From: Sarocladium kiliense
Taxonomy: Eukaryota; Ascomycota; Sordariomycetes; Hypocreales; Sarocladiaceae
Assembly: GCA_030734395.1 (NCBI GenBank)
Contig: JAUZTG010000015.1
Span: 310,001-374,000 of the forward strand
Length of the DNA: 64,000 nt
Reading direction: 5' to 3'
Of this stretch, positions 45,421 through 57,627 are shown piece after piece; the first letter of the stretch is position 1, and each line of letters starts with the position of its first letter. The position numbers and the translations under genes were made by a program. The notes under the pieces were generated by a model. The model was not told the origin of the DNA, did no database searches, and saw only the letters and a program-made list of their open reading frames with translations.

Positions 45421-47523
45421 ATGGCACGTGGCGAGGTTCCCCCTTCCGGGCCCACGGTGACCTTCGCCTCGGGACGGCTAAACAGTGCGCCGAGCGAGCC
45501 GGACTTGCGTCTTCTGCATTTTAACGATGTCTATCATGTTGATCCGTCTAGCTCTGAGCCGGTCGGAGGATTGCCAAGGTTCATCACGCTGTGCAGGGAG
45601 TACAGAGATGGGGAGCAGTATGCGGGGCAATCCAAGCTGCTGACCCTCTTCTCAGGAGATGCATTCAATCCGAGTTTGGAATCATCCGTGACAAAAGGTA
45701 GCATTCTCTTTGCCAACCTATGCTGTGAGGCTGACATTCTGTAGGGAAACACATGGTTCCAGCACTGAATGAGATTGGCACCGACGTTGCATGCCTTGGT
45801 GTGAGACAACACCAACCATGTCGCAGCTGATCCTCGCTAACCTGCTGCAGAACCACGACCTTGACTTCGGGGTCAAGCAATTTGAGTATTTGGCAGGGAA
45901 ATGCAAATTTCCGTGGCTTCTGGCGAATGTTCTTGATCCAGCACTTGGAGATGATGTGCCACTAGGCCATGCCAAGAAAACCCATATGCTCACGACCTCA
46001 AATGGGATCAAAGTTGGCTTGATTGGTCTTGGGGAGCGAGAATGGCTTGCAACCATTAACAGTCTTCCGCCGAACATCATCTACAAATCTGCGTCAGCGA
46101 CTGCCAAGGAGCTTGTCCCGAAGCTACGGGCCGAGGGTGCCGAGATCATCATCTGTCTCAGTCATCAAAGAGAGCCAAATGATAATAAGCTTGCAGAGCA
46201 GACTGATGGTATCATCGACATCATTCTTGGTGGTCATGATCACTTCTACGGCCATAGCTTCATTAACGGTACCCATGTTCTCCGTTCTGGCTGCGACTTC
46301 AAACAGCTCAGCTACATTGAAGTACGAAGGAAAGAAGCCGGCGGGTGGGACTTTGACATATGGCGACGGGATACCACATCCGATATTCCTGAGCATGTTG
46401 AGACCATTGAGTTGGTCAATAAGCTTACTTCGAAGCTGCAGCACTCGTTGGCTAAGGCTATCGGGTGGACCGCAACCGGATTGGATGCGCGATTCAGCAC
46501 CGTGCGGATGAAGGAGTCGAACATTGGCAACTTTGTCTGTGATGTGATGAGGCAGCACTATGGAGCAGATTGTACGATTATGGCTGCAGGAACTATCCGC
46601 GGCGATGAGGTAAGGCTTGAACCCTACAACTACTTATGACTCACCTGGCTAACTTCTCCCAGGTCTACCCGCCAGGCGCTATCACCGTCAAGACCATCGT
46701 TAACTGCTTTCCATTTGAGGATCCGTGCATTCTCATCAAAGTGTCCGGAAGGGCCATCTGGGACGCCCTCGAGAACGGCGTCTCTCAGTACCCCGCCCAG
46801 GAAGGACGCTTCCCTCAAGTATCCAACATCTGCTTCGAGTTCGACCCCGGTCGAAAGCCTGGAGAGCGTGTTCTCTCTCTTCAGATCGGTGGCGAGGTCT
46901 ATGATCCTGATCGCAAGTACCTGCTCTGCACTAGAGGCTATATGGGCAGGGCGAAGGATGGATTTGACAGCTTGCTGGTTAAGAGCGAAGGCGGCGAGGC
47001 AGAGGAGATCGTGGATGAAGAGAGCGGTCTGCTCATCTCTGCGATCCTCCGTCAATACTTCCAGGCACTTCAAACAATAGGACAGTGGAAACATCTATCG
47101 GAGCACTGGAAGCATGTAGTCGAGAAAGTCGAGACACCTCTCATCGAAAGCCCCCTCTCTCCGACCACCTTCTGGGACGAAGGCTTCAGCGGCGGTGCTC
47201 CAAGGCGTCACCTCGCACGCCACGCCCTAAGCGACGAGACGAGCGAATCCTGGCGAGCATTCATGCACAAGCGCTTCGGTCTGAACCTGAAGCCAGTGGA
47301 CGGTCTGGAAGGCGAGGACTCGAGCGATGAGGAAGATGAACTGGATGAGGTGCAACAGATCCAGTTTGAGGTGCTGCTGATGAGGAAGTTTGGGACGAGA
47401 TGGATGAAAAAAGCTGGTGTCAGATCGGAGTGCTTGAACTTGAGGGAGGGGGAGTTTGCGGTTGATTGGACGAGGACAATTGCGCCGATTGTGGAGGGTA
47501 GGATCAAGATGGTTGGGTCATAG
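45421..47523 (+). CDS. 5'-nucleotidase/UshA-type metallophosphoesterase, intracellular
   Basis: Exons 45421-45697, 45745-45800, 45851-46609 and 46663-47523 are joined over introns of 47, 50 and 53 bases, giving 650 residues. The metal-binding motifs of the calcineurin-like domain appear in order: HFNDVYHV, SGDAFNPS, GNHDLDFG (split by intron 2), LSHQ and GGHDHFYGH. From about residue 345 a C-terminal 5'-nucleotidase domain follows (KESNIGNFVCDVM, then AAGTIRGDEVYPPGAIT and GYMGRAKDGFDSLL). The last 130 residues are acidic and Ser-rich (SSDEEDELDE) and fungus-specific. There is no signal peptide, so unlike ecto-5'-nucleotidases it is probably cytosolic. Nucleotide or other phosphoester substrates are expected. 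It stands downstream of, and on the same strand as, the MFS transporter. Confidence 0.88.
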
Positions 47524-48533
47524 ACAATGGAACAGAACAGCAATTGTATGGATTAAAGGGGACATAATGAATGAGCCCAGACCTCTGGACGATTTCTTCT
47601 CGTCGTTAACGTCGTAGGAAGTGACTGGGGAAGTAAGACACATCAGCCGTTGCTTTGACTCTGGGCGCCGTACAGCCGGGCCAGCGCCTGCATAGCCTTG
47701 CCTTACCCCAGACTTGGCAGCAAGAAGCTGTTGGTTCATGTCAGATTGTTCTGAGGGAAAGAGTTCTGCCTTCATCTGATAGCCTGTATGGTTTTGATAC
47801 CCGGCCCATATGATATAGCTACCATAATACCCCGCAGTTTTCCCCTTTGGCTTCGGGGCGCACCGAGGCGAGGATCCGAGTGGCTCGCAACAATCTTCGG
47901 AGTGCTGTTCGTGCGGAGCAACATTCCAGATTTTTTCCACGAATTCTATCCGACAAGCATCATCCTAGAACGGGTGCTAAGTCTAGGCACATATCTGTGA
48001 TAATACCAGCACTGGGGACAGAGGATCGGTGTAGGCAACGCCCTGACCTAGCTCATAATTTGGGGGGGGGGGGGGGGGGGAGGGGGGGCCGGTTTAGACG
48101 AGAGGCTTAGAGTTAGAGTCTCGACCGCACGCGATGGTACAGTACCAATCCCGCACCATGCGCGCCAATGACACCTGATTCTTGTAGCGCAAGTCCCTTT
48201 ACTCGACCGAATCATGATATCGGAACAGCGTGGAATGGAAAAACCAAGTTGCCCATTTCGTCTTGAGGGGGGCTTTTGATCCTCGCTGTTTCTATGCCGC
48301 TGGATCCGATTCGACGTCGGACGGGCTCTTGTGGCAAGGATGGGTACAATCATCGGATGGAGGAAGTCCGTCAACTGTCTGAGTATGTTTTGCGAATATA
48401 AAAGGAAGCTATAGTGTGCGATATTGTGAGGATGGATTGCTTTTGACATAAACCCTTGTCGGGCCTGTGCTCGGAAAAGCTGTTCTCAAAGGCCGTCTTT
48501 CGCAACCACTGAAGATACACCATATTCGTTATC
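47524..48533. other. Intergenic region with poly-G tract
   Basis: About 1 kb between same-strand genes. It contains the G run at 48062-48088. It presumably holds the promoter of the arabinofuranosidase, otherwise featureless. Confidence 0.45.
48062..48088. repeat. Poly-G tract (19 G, then A, then 7 G)
   Basis: A homopolymer of nineteen G at 48062-48080, one A, then seven more G. Its length in the assembly is uncertain because such runs are error-prone. G-quadruplex formation is possible. Confidence 0.75.
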
Positions 48534-50588
48534 ATGCTGCCTTTGGTCAAGATCACGAAATTGGCCCTGAGCCTTTTGGCTCTTACGACTTCTGGAGTTG
48601 TGGCCCAGGTTTCGCCTCCAGTCAAGCCTGATACTGGAGTAGTGGCGGAACCCTTCGACATCAGCCAGGTCACCCTCAACGACGGGCGATGGCGGGAGAA
48701 CGAGGCCCGGACTTTGAACTATCTCAAGTTTGTGGATCTGAACCGCATGCTATATGTCTTCCGATCGAACCACAAGCTGTCGACAAATGGAGCTTCGGCT
48801 AATGGAGGGTGGGATGCGCCAAGCTTCCCGTTCCGATCTCATATGCAAGGGCATCTACTGAGTGCCTGGGCGCAATGTTACGCTTCTCTGAAGGATACGA
48901 CTTGTCGTGATAGGGCCAAGACTTTTGTTGCTGAGCTTCAAAAGTGTCAGAACAACAATGGCGCTGCAGGCTTCAGCTCTGGTTACCTGTCAGGATTCCC
49001 AGAATCTGAGTTCACTGCCCTGGAGCAACGCACCTTGTCGAACGGCAATGTGCCGTACTATGTTATCCATAAGACAATGCAGGGACTTCTTGATGTTTGG
49101 CGTCATATCGGCGACGCAAACGCAAAGACCGTGCTGCTTGCCAAAGCGGCATGGGTTGATTCACGCACGAGCAAGCTATCCACCAGCCAGATGCAGAACA
49201 TGTTGGGAACTGAGTTCGGTGGCATGAATGACGTTCTCACCGACATTTATCGTCAAACTGGAGATAGCCGCTGGCTCAATGTTGCAAAACGATTCGATCA
49301 TAGTGCCGTCTTCGATCCTCTTGCTTCGAACCAGGACCAACTAAACGGCCTTCATGCGAACACCCAGGTCCCCAAGTGGATTGGTGCGGCGCGCGAGTAC
49401 ATGGCTACCGGCACATCCCGGTATCTCGATATCGCGAAGAATGCTTGGTCCTTCGTCGTGAACCAGCACAGCTACGCAATCGGCGGGAACAGCCAAGCCG
49501 AGCATTTCCGCCCTCCGAACGCGATCTCTGGATACCTGACGTCCGATACCTGCGAGCACTGCAATACGGTGAATATGCTGAAGCTGACGAAGGAGCTTTG
49601 GAGGACGAATCCGACGTCGAGCTACATGGACTTTTATGAGCGCGCATTGATCAATCACTTGATCGGCTCGCAGAATCCTCAAGACAGCCACGGGCATATC
49701 ACCTACTTCACGCCCCTCAAAGCCGGCACTCGTCGTGGAGTTGGTCCAGCCTGGGGTGGTGGTACGTGGTCTACAGACTATAATTCTTTCTGGTGCTGCC
49801 AAGGTACGGGAGTGGAACAAAACACCCGTCTAATGGACAATATATATGGCTATGATAGCTCTAACCTGTACATCAACCTCTATGCATCTTCGAAGCTCGA
49901 CTGGTCTCAGAAGGGCATCACAGTTACTCAGGTGACGGACTTCCCAGTCAGCGACACATCGACTCTGACGATCACGGGGAGCGGCACCTTTGCCATTAAG
50001 ATCCGGATCCCAGAGTGGACCTCGGGAGCCAAGATCTCGGTGAATGGCCAGGAGCAGTCTATCAACACAGCGACGGGCTCGTATGCCACTCTGTCGAGGA
50101 CATGGTCCTCTGGTGATAAGGTCACCATTCGGCTGCCAATGTCGTTCCGCCTTGTACCTGCCAACGACAACAAAGCACTCTCAGCAGTAGCATACGGACC
50201 AGTGATACTATCGGGAAACTATGGCAGTAGCACTCTATCCTCAGCTCCAACACTGCAGCTCGGCACTCTCAAAAGAACAAGTTCGTCCTCGCTCGCCTTC
50301 ACCGCAACAGCCAACGGCCAAACCGTCAACATCGGTCCTTTCTACGATGCGCAAGGTTTCAACTATGTGGTATACTGGGCCTATTCCGGCTCACTGCCTT
50401 CGGGAGGTTCGGTTCCTCCAACGTCGACTACAACCTCGGGATCGATACAGCCAACAAATGGCGGTGGAGGAGGGTGTACGGTGGAGAAATATGGGCAATG
50501 TGGTGGATCAAGTTACTCGGGCTGTACTGTCTGTGCTTCTGGCTCGAAGTGCACGTATTCCAACGACTGGTACTCCCAGTGTCTTTAA
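48534..50588 (+). CDS. Secreted GH127-type beta-L-arabinofuranosidase with C-terminal CBM1
   Basis: An intronless frame of 684 residues. The signal peptide is [19 protein letters not shown]. The body is the GH127/DUF1680 fold. Its start is [25 protein letters not shown] and GGMNDVL line the site. The metal-bound cysteine region is seen in [15 protein letters not shown] and [13 protein letters not shown], which carry the family's conserved Cys and Glu residues. A beta-sandwich follows ([15 protein letters not shown]). After a Ser/Thr/Pro linker the last 37 residues are a family 1 cellulose-binding module with its usual cysteines (KYGQCGG, YSQCL). It would cleave terminal beta-L-arabinofuranose from plant wall glycoproteins or pectin side chains, held to cellulose by the CBM1. 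Exact specificity within GH127/GH146 relatives is not decided. Confidence 0.88.
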   Translation: MLPLVKITKLALSLLALTTSGVVAQVSPPVKPDTGVVAEPFDISQVTLNDGRWRENEARTLNYLKFVDLNRMLYVFRSNHKLSTNGASANGGWDAPSFPFRSHMQGHLLSAWAQCYASLKDTTCRDRAKTFVAELQKCQNNNGAAGFSSGYLSGFPESEFTALEQRTLSNGNVPYYVIHKTMQGLLDVWRHIGDANAKTVLLAKAAWVDSRTSKLSTSQMQNMLGTEFGGMNDVLTDIYRQTGDSRWLNVAKRFDHSAVFDPLASNQDQLNGLHANTQVPKWIGAAREYMATGTSRYLDIAKNAWSFVVNQHSYAIGGNSQAEHFRPPNAISGYLTSDTCEHCNTVNMLKLTKELWRTNPTSSYMDFYERALINHLIGSQNPQDSHGHITYFTPLKAGTRRGVGPAWGGGTWSTDYNSFWCCQGTGVEQNTRLMDNIYGYDSSNLYINLYASSKLDWSQKGITVTQVTDFPVSDTSTLTITGSGTFAIKIRIPEWTSGAKISVNGQEQSINTATGSYATLSRTWSSGDKVTIRLPMSFRLVPANDNKALSAVAYGPVILSGNYGSSTLSSAPTLQLGTLKRTSSSSLAFTATANGQTVNIGPFYDAQGFNYVVYWAYSGSLPSGGSVPPTSTTTSGSIQPTNGGGGGCTVEKYGQCGGSSYSGCTVCASGSKCTYSNDWYSQCL

Positions 50589-51737
50589 GGTCGCCGTAAC
50601 TGTCTCAACACGAGCAGCCAGACCAGTAACCTCGAGTCATTGATGATCAAATCAGCTGCCGCGAATGCCTTCCAATTGAAGCGTTACAGGACTAAGACCG
50701 GTGTCAAGTTCGGGACGATGGGTAGCTTCCGTAATTCCGACCAGAAATCCGATCCTCAAGACTTCAACTTAGATTCGCCAACGGTGAATGAAAATCCCCA
50801 CAGTTCTCCACTGTCTGAGGTGTCATCGCTGCGTGCGTCATGCGGTTTAAGGCATATAATTGTCGATAGCTTCGGGTGTCATGCCGAGTCCTGTCCCCAT
50901 ATTATCGCACATGGTTCATCTTCCACTGCCGAGTCAGAACTACCGCGCGGATACCATAATGGGTGTAGATGCAGGGATCGTCCAGGACGAAACCCCCTTG
51001 GCCTCTCATGATCAGTGCTTCTGTTACTATGGGGAAGGGAAAGACGGTTGATTCTAGGTTCCCTCGAACTAGCAAAAGAGCAGCTAGAGGCCGCGAGCCG
51101 TCCAACGGCTCCAGGAACGGGAGATGCCTATACTCCAAGTGCCGAAAAGTCCGGAACGAAGGATCCAGTCTCTATGACGTTATCATTCAGGACTTCAGCG
51201 ACGGCAATGATCCTGGAAGACGGTTCGCACTAGACAAGGGATCCTTTCCCCGCAAGCTACCAAAAGTTGACGACTATTGAAAGGATCCTAGCCGCGCGGC
51301 ATCATTTTGCTCTGAACGCTGATATGACGCCCTTGATCCTCCTCGCGGAGCCATCCAGTTCAGCAAAACTAACACCGGAGTCATCCTTGCGGCGACTCCA
51401 CTGGTGCTCCTCAGGCCGGGGCTGGGCATTGCAGGATCAAGCTCAATCATCGATGACAAATTTTCCCACCACTTCTCAGCGTTGCCGTGTTCTCCATCCG
51501 AGGCCGCGGTGCTGGGTGCTAGTGCCCTGCCAGCACTATCACCGAGATCGCTTTCCTGCTTCTGGATCATGAGCGATAGTACAGGGACTATCGATCGAAA
51601 TGGAGTGCGCACCTGGTACGCATATATAGGCCATGCCCCTCGGCAGTGTCGTCTATCCTGTGATTGCTTTGTCCGGATTTGCAACCCTGCAATTTCTCGA
51701 TCTCTAGAGGCCAGAACCGCCAGGACTCATTTACGCT
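50589..51737. other. Intergenic region, possible worn coding DNA
   Basis: About 1.15 kb. A minus-strand open frame at 51684-51274 (136 codons) has a WWENLSSMIELDP stretch that looks protein-like, but it lacks a domain and lies inside the amidohydrolase promoter. I see no supported gene. Confidence 0.35.
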
Positions 51738-53368
51738 ATGCGTCCATTCACTATCGCAGCGAGCCTCACAGTAGCAGCCGGTAGCACTGCCGCTGCTTCT
51801 TCCATCCTGCTTCACGGTGGCACCATCGTAGGATTCGACACTGATACCAACTCCCTGAGTATCACGCGCAATGGCTCCCTTCTCATTGAGGATGACCGGA
51901 TCTCGGCCATCTACGATAACGAGGACTCGCCTACGCAAAGTTTCGGCAACGACACCGAGATCGTTGATGTGACCAACAAGATCATCACGCCTGGCTTCAT
52001 CGACACTCACCGCCACGGCTGGCAGACCGGGTTCAAGACCATCGCTTCCAACACTTCATTAGCCGAGTACTTCAACCGCTACGGCGAGTACGCAGCTGCC
52101 GGCATGCTCAGCGCAGATGATGTATATCTCGGTCAGCTGGCAGGCCTATACGAGGCTCTCAATGCCGGTGTCACCACTGCCCTTGACCACGCCCACCACA
52201 CGTGGTCCAACGAGACAGCGGAGGCTGGTCTTGAAGCGAGTATCGAAAGCGGTGCCAGAGTCTTCTGGTCATATGCGTTCCATAACGTCACCAACTACAC
52301 TATTTCAGAACAGCTCGCCAACTTCAGGGACATCGCTGAGAAGGGTAGCTTCAATGGCACACCGACAACTCTGGGGATTGCCTGCGATTTCTTCGGCCCA
52401 GATCCTGTACTCGACGACGTCAATGCTGTCATGGACCTAGCAAAGTAGAGCACATTCTTCTTTCCAGCCTCAACTTCAGTTCAACTACTGATACTTCATA
52501 GGGAGTTCAATGTCTCTGTCATCACCACCCATTCCTTGGGAGGCCCTTGGGGGAGTAAGTCATATTCTATGCACAGTCGAGACGAATCCGCACTGACAAT
52601 CTGATAGTCACCAACAGCCCTGAAGACGTCCATGCTGTCGGCGCTCTCAACACAAGCATTCCTGTCGTCTTCTCACATGCGTCCTTCTTAACCTACCGGG
52701 GCGCATCGCTGCTTCGCTCGACCAACCAGCACATCTCCATCACCCCAGAATCCGAGATGCACTACGGCCACACACACCCTCACAGCCATGTGGTTCAGGA
52801 TCAGTCCGCACTCGGTGTCGATACGCACTTCACCTTCTCAACCGATATCCTGACTCAAGCACGCCTGTGGCTTCAGAGCACCCGTCGCCTGCTCTTCTCC
52901 CAGGTCCTCGAGCACTGGAATATCCCTACACAGAATCCTATGACAGTCAACCAGGCGTTCCTCTTGGCCACCCGGAATGGAGCGCTTGCCCTGCGCCGAT
53001 CCGACCTGGGAATCATCGCTGAAGGCGCCAAGGCGGATTTAGTTGTCTGGGACGGCGAGAGCCCTGCGCTGCTTGGATGGGCTGATCCTGTCGCTGCTGT
53101 CATCCTCCACGCTAGCGTCGGCGACGTCGAACACGTCCTCGTGGATGGCAAGTTCGTTAAGAAGGACGGCAAGATTGTGGCGAAGGGTTATCCAGAGATT
53201 CGCACTCGGTTCTTGCAGAGTGCGCGTGGCATTCAGAAGGCGTGGAGGGATATGCCAATCGCAGCACTGACCGGGGAATTCCCGTCCTCCGGGGCACCCT
53301 ATGAACAGCCGTTGGAGGTTGACGTTCTGAGAGGGTCTCAGTCTGGCTACGGAACTACCTTTGTGTAG
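51738..53368 (+). CDS. Secreted amidohydrolase-family protein
   Basis: Exons 51738-52444, 52502-52554 and 52608-53368 are joined over introns of 57 and 53 bases, giving 506 residues. It belongs to the metal-dependent hydrolase superfamily related to chlorohydrolases and cytosine deaminase. Visible are the start strand ILLHGGTIVGFD, the HxH metal site in TPGFIDTHRHGWQ, the next metal His in ITTHSLGG, a further His in SHASF, and the closing strand GKADLVVWDG-like sequence (AKADLVVWDGESP) with LVDGKFVKKDGK. Unusually it begins with a signal peptide (FTIAASLTVAAGSTAAASS) and has at least six N-glycosylation sites in exon 1, so it should be secreted or lodged in the secretory pathway. It would hydrolyse C-N or C-halogen bonds of small molecules. 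The substrate is unknown. Confidence 0.84.
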
Positions 53369-53825
53369 GTAGCTTAGTCGTGGTCGTGTCGTGCGTGTTC
53401 GCCACAAAGGAACCCTGGGCTTTGACAAAGAACGTAGCATGGGCTGCATCCTTTGTCTCCTCCATGCTGACACATAGTACATAACAATACCAACTCTGTA
53501 ATCATAGAGATTAAATCAGATATTAATGACAGCATCTTGTAGTAGTATGGTTCGTCGAAACCAATACACGATTGGGAGGTTGAGCCTGTGAAGCCTTCTT
53601 TGTTCCTGAGGCTTGTAAGAGCTGGTCGATTTCCATGCTCTGCAATTGAAAAAAGTGTAGAACATCTCGTTCTCGATAAGTAGCTGCACATCACTTGGAA
53701 AGATTTCTCGATCCTCATATCTAGGGCTCAAGCGCCATTGCTCGGACTGCAAGCTTATCTCACTTGCCTCTTGAGCAAGACTCGGTCACTTCTGTCCCAC
53801 TCTTGACCATAGTCATCTAGGCACC
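53369..53825. other. Intergenic region
   Basis: 457 bases, no feature seen. Confidence 0.45.
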
Positions 53826-54341
53826 ATGGATGACGACAGCGTATGGGTCTTCCCGTGCCGCACTCCAGGGTGCGACGGATCATTCTCTCATGGATTTGTA
53901 GCCGAAGGTAAAGAGCCCATCTTTAATCGGGAGAATATCCACACCCTCGTCCACATCTACTGCTCAGAGTGTGTGCCTGACCCGGATCTGATGGATCGCC
54001 GTCTCTACGCACACGACCGACTGAGTTACTGGTTTTATGCTGTTCAGGCTGACATGGAGGGTCACCCTTACCCCTCTCCAGATATGCCTAAGGTAATCGC
54101 TTCCATCGCAGCCTGCCTTGAAGATCCAAAGCCAAATAGCTTTGAGGATCTGCTCAAGAGACTTTGTCAGCCGGATGGCTTCGAAGAGATTCTCAAGAAA
54201 GCGGGCATTGATCTCGCTCAACTCTTCTCGGATCCAGAGTTCAAAATTGACCACCTCCTGATTCACCTCCTCTGTCGTGGTCTAATACCCTACACAGAGC
54301 CTGATATCAATTCTGTCATGGAATCATGGAAGTCCTCGTAG
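53826..54341 (+). CDS. Hypothetical fungal protein with N-terminal Cys pairs
   Basis: A single-exon frame of 171 residues with a good start context (CACC before ATG). The first 55 residues hold VFPCRTPGCDG and IYCSECVPD, two CxxxC/CxxC-type pairs that may bind zinc. The remainder is helical and acidic, ending LPYTEPDINS-like with no membrane segment. No family is recognised. It stands in a row of short Cys-containing genes that continues to 57876, all on the plus strand. Confidence 0.55.
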   Translation: MDDDSVWVFPCRTPGCDGSFSHGFVAEGKEPIFNRENIHTLVHIYCSECVPDPDLMDRRLYAHDRLSYWFYAVQADMEGHPYPSPDMPKVIASIAACLEDPKPNSFEDLLKRLCQPDGFEEILKKAGIDLAQLFSDPEFKIDHLLIHLLCRGLIPYTEPDINSVMESWKSS

Positions 54342-55494
54342 GTGAACTTTCTGGGATTTTGCAGAGACTTTGCCAAAAGGGGCCCTACTGCTTGATACTA
54401 GATTGATACGATTTGTCAAGCTGTCAATAACACTTCATCAATACCCAAACTCTTCCTACTAAAAAGAATGTGATAAGAATGCTTCTCCTCAAAGACTCAA
54501 ACGTGCTTGGTTTACTTCGTACCACCTCGTTTTTGTGGGTCGCTTATTGTAAATTATGGAAGCACTCACCTGTGCGTGGACGTTACCGGGCAAAATACAT
54601 GATTTAAGGCTGACTGGTCCTACATGTCCAAGGTCTGGGACTAGGGCTGCCTGATGTTGTCGACTGTAGACAGACAGAAGGTATATTAAGGGCTAGAAAT
54701 GAGCGAAGAGGAAGAGCCCACCTCAGTACAGGTTAATAGAAAGGTTCACCAACTCTGGCTTTCGAGTCTTGAATGTGAAATGTGTTCCTATGAAGACGGA
54801 CTTTGATGCGTTGCGTTGTCATAATTATCTCATCTGATACATTCGGCATGAAACTAAGCCGCAGGAGCTCTGAGGTTCCGTACGATACCCTGTCACATTG
54901 TCGAGGCCAATGAAAAGATCTTCTAGTTCTTCCCTATCTTTAGTCACTGCGGCCTCAACACCATCCCCTTGAATACTGTAGAGGTGTATTATAAGTAGTA
55001 AGAGAGGCGGGAAAGGCAAACAGCTGCTGTTGAAAGGTAGCAACGAACACCATGCTTGAAGGGTCACGATACACATGCGTGTGCACCATTCCGACGAAGC
55101 CTCTGCATATTAGCATCCAGCTTCAAAGACCGATCATGAGATATTTCCCCGTGAATCCTTAGCCCCATGTATCTGGCGTCTCCCTTTTTGATTGACATAC
55201 CAAGGCCTCTAGGGTGAATTGAATCTACCCTGTTGCTTAAAGCAGGTGTTCTGTGGCATCCTGGATACAGCACGCTGAGAACATGTACAGCAATGCTTCC
55301 AAAGAAGAACAATCAGGTAGTCCTGAACTCTTAACCGCTTATGTAGTACTTGTTTTCCCGACCTATCTGACTCAACCTTCTTCTCTAATCATCTTCTTCT
55401 GAAGCATACTGTACGCATCCAGCAGGTACATCGTTACCCTCAACACCATCATCTACACCTACCAACAACAACCAACCACAAAAGTTTATCAAGT
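54342..55494. other. Intergenic region
   Basis: 1.15 kb. Two short minus-strand open frames occur (54825-55076, 55064-55312) without signature. Nothing else was recognised. Confidence 0.4.
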
Positions 55495-55998
55495 GTGTGC
55501 GTCACTCAGAAATGCCACGTCCGGTGCGACAAGTGCAAGGCAAAGATCCCCATCCCCGACCGCACCATCAAGTGCAAGGACGTGGGTGCGGGCCCCATCC
55601 CCAAAGACCACAAGATCGAGACCAAGAAGGACGTGGAGATTGTCCGATACGGACTCTGCGAGCCTCACAAGGCCGAACTTGTCGAGGAGACTGGTGGCTA
55701 CCGCTACACCCATGATCCGAAGCATGGCAAGAATGGTGAGTTGGAGCGCTGAGCTTGCAACCCACGAGATCGAGGCTTTTGTCTCACCTTTGTGCGCGGT
55801 ACTAACCGCCAAGAAACAGGAAGAAGAGATGGCAAGTGTGACAGGTCAGATTGTGCGCGTGTACGCCCTTGGCAGTCTCGCAGGGACCTAGATTGGAACC
55901 AATACAGATCATCGTTGTCCCCCAATTTCCCACCTAACGAGTGTACTGTGAATGTTCATTCTTCCGCAAGTGAAAGCCGGTACGCTGTGAGAAAGTAG
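55495..55998 (+). CDS. Small fungal Cys-containing protein, apparent GTG start
   Basis: Exons 55495-55735 and 55820-55998 are joined in phase 1 over an 84-base intron (GTGAGT donor, TACTAAC branch site, AACAG acceptor), giving about 139 residues. The protein reads CVTQKCHVRCDKCKAKIPIP, then GLCEPHK, and in exon 2 DGKCDRSDC, a zinc-finger-like distribution of Cys and His. Codon use and the very clear splice site support the frame. There is no ATG in frame nearby: the position where related fungal proteins have Met-Cys is GTG TGC. Either the start is non-AUG, an upstream non-adjacent exon supplies Met, or the gene has lost its start. The ATG at 55511 opens another frame that runs Arg/Pro/His-rich and looks like a shadow. 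Function is unknown. Confidence 0.55.
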
Positions 55999-57627
55999 AG
56001 AAGTCTCTTATCATGTTTGTACTACCCCATCTGAGACCTTGAACTGGGCCAGATGGTATTGTTACAGCCTCATCAGTCGGCTTTCGTGTGATAGTATCAA
56101 TGATGCGCTGATCCTACCTGGCGTCAGGGGTCTGGACCAACAGCGCGCTATGGTTGCAACCTGTAGAGAGCTCAAAGTCATTTACGTAACTGTTTCTTTT
56201 GCGAAGAAGGTGTAGATAGCGTCAAAGCAAGCTGTACATTCAAATGCTGACAAGTATTGGCCTTGGATGCATGGTGGCGGCGCCTTGTCTTTCTCGTTCA
56301 GCCAGAAAATCACCTCATCATGGGCATCTCAATAAGCCATATCGCGAATCTTATAGCCAAGAGTCACGCAGATCGTCGAGTAGCTCTGACAGCGGGCGCA
56401 GAAGGGAATGCCTGCCCACGGACCATCCGTGAACGCCACGTTGTGACATCCCACCTGTCAAGCAACATGCTCACTTCCCGCAAAAGCGACGATCGACACT
56501 AGGATGTCTCTCATCCCATGTCCAACGGCCCGCATGCTCGAAGATCAGTTGCCAATCCCTGGTCAGATCCAGCACACCTGCTCGGACAGGGAACACGGGA
56601 CTTCGGTTTGCCGGCGCAGGCCCAGAGCACAGGACAAACCCCGTGATCTCAGGGATATGTGGCGATCATTTCCTGTATCCCCGGCACCGTCGTATTGGCT
56701 AGGCCTAATCAGCCTCATTCGACCAACCCCGGTCAAAGCGGTTCTGGTCCTTGGTAGTCCGAGATGGCTCCTCCTCCCCAGACGCCCGAGCTTAGTCCAC
56801 AACGTGGCAACTAAGCCCGGCGCTTGAAAGACGTTGATAGCTCAGGTTGCTCACTTAGCTAAACTGATCTTGAGAGAAATGTCTTAGCTGCCCACCAGAA
56901 CAACGCCAAGGATACATCCGTCGCTTTTGTTCGCCATGCTGTCTGTAGCCCGCATTCACCGATCACTACTTTGGTCAATCTCCCCGTCCCAGGGACCCTC
57001 ACTCCTCATCTCGCAAAGACGGATGCTTTGAGAAACGCTCTAAGAGCTGAGTAAATGTCTCGGCCACTCATCCCTGCCATTCGGGGAATAGCTCAGCGAG
57101 CAGCCAATAGCGGCCCAAGCCTGGTCTTATCATGTTTCGCTGAGAACAGGGAGCTATTACTTTTTCTTCGCTAGCCTACCTCCGCAGACAAAAGTATAGA
57201 GACGTGATCTCCACGGCGTGTTGGTGCAGACTGCAGATCGGCTGCGTGTTTGACGGGGTAATGGGAATAAGTAAAAGTTGCAGCACAGGCCTCATCATGG
57301 ACCAACTTCACAAAGCACTCGGCGGCTTACGCGGATAGTGAGTATTAATTTGGTACTTCCATTCCATTGTCACCAACACTGGCTGTGTAAGACTGTGAAT
57401 GCAGTCGATATGTGGCGTATTGGTCATCAGGAGCGGACATCTCCGACCGTGAAGCCCAGGGCAGGACATAGCCGGGAGAGGACAAGCTGTGGATAGGCTA
57501 GAGATATAAAAGCACTACATTGTTCACTTGTGATGCTTATCTGTCAAAAAGAAACAGAGTGCAGACACAACTCCTGTTCAAAACTCTTTGCTCCACCCAG
57601 TCATTCTCATCAACAAGACGAGGCAAC
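55999..57627. other. 1.6 kb intergenic region
   Basis: Open frames up to 107 codons lacking any signature or splice pattern. No repeat or RNA gene was recognised. Confidence 0.4.

Noticed and set aside
51274..51684. 136-codon minus-strand frame with a WWENLSSMIELDP stretch
   Set aside because: Looks slightly protein-like but no start context, splice pattern or domain could be found; left as a note in the intergenic entry.
56504..56827. 107-codon plus-strand frame
   Set aside because: Pro/Arg-rich random-looking product, another frame open on the opposite strand, no homology cue.
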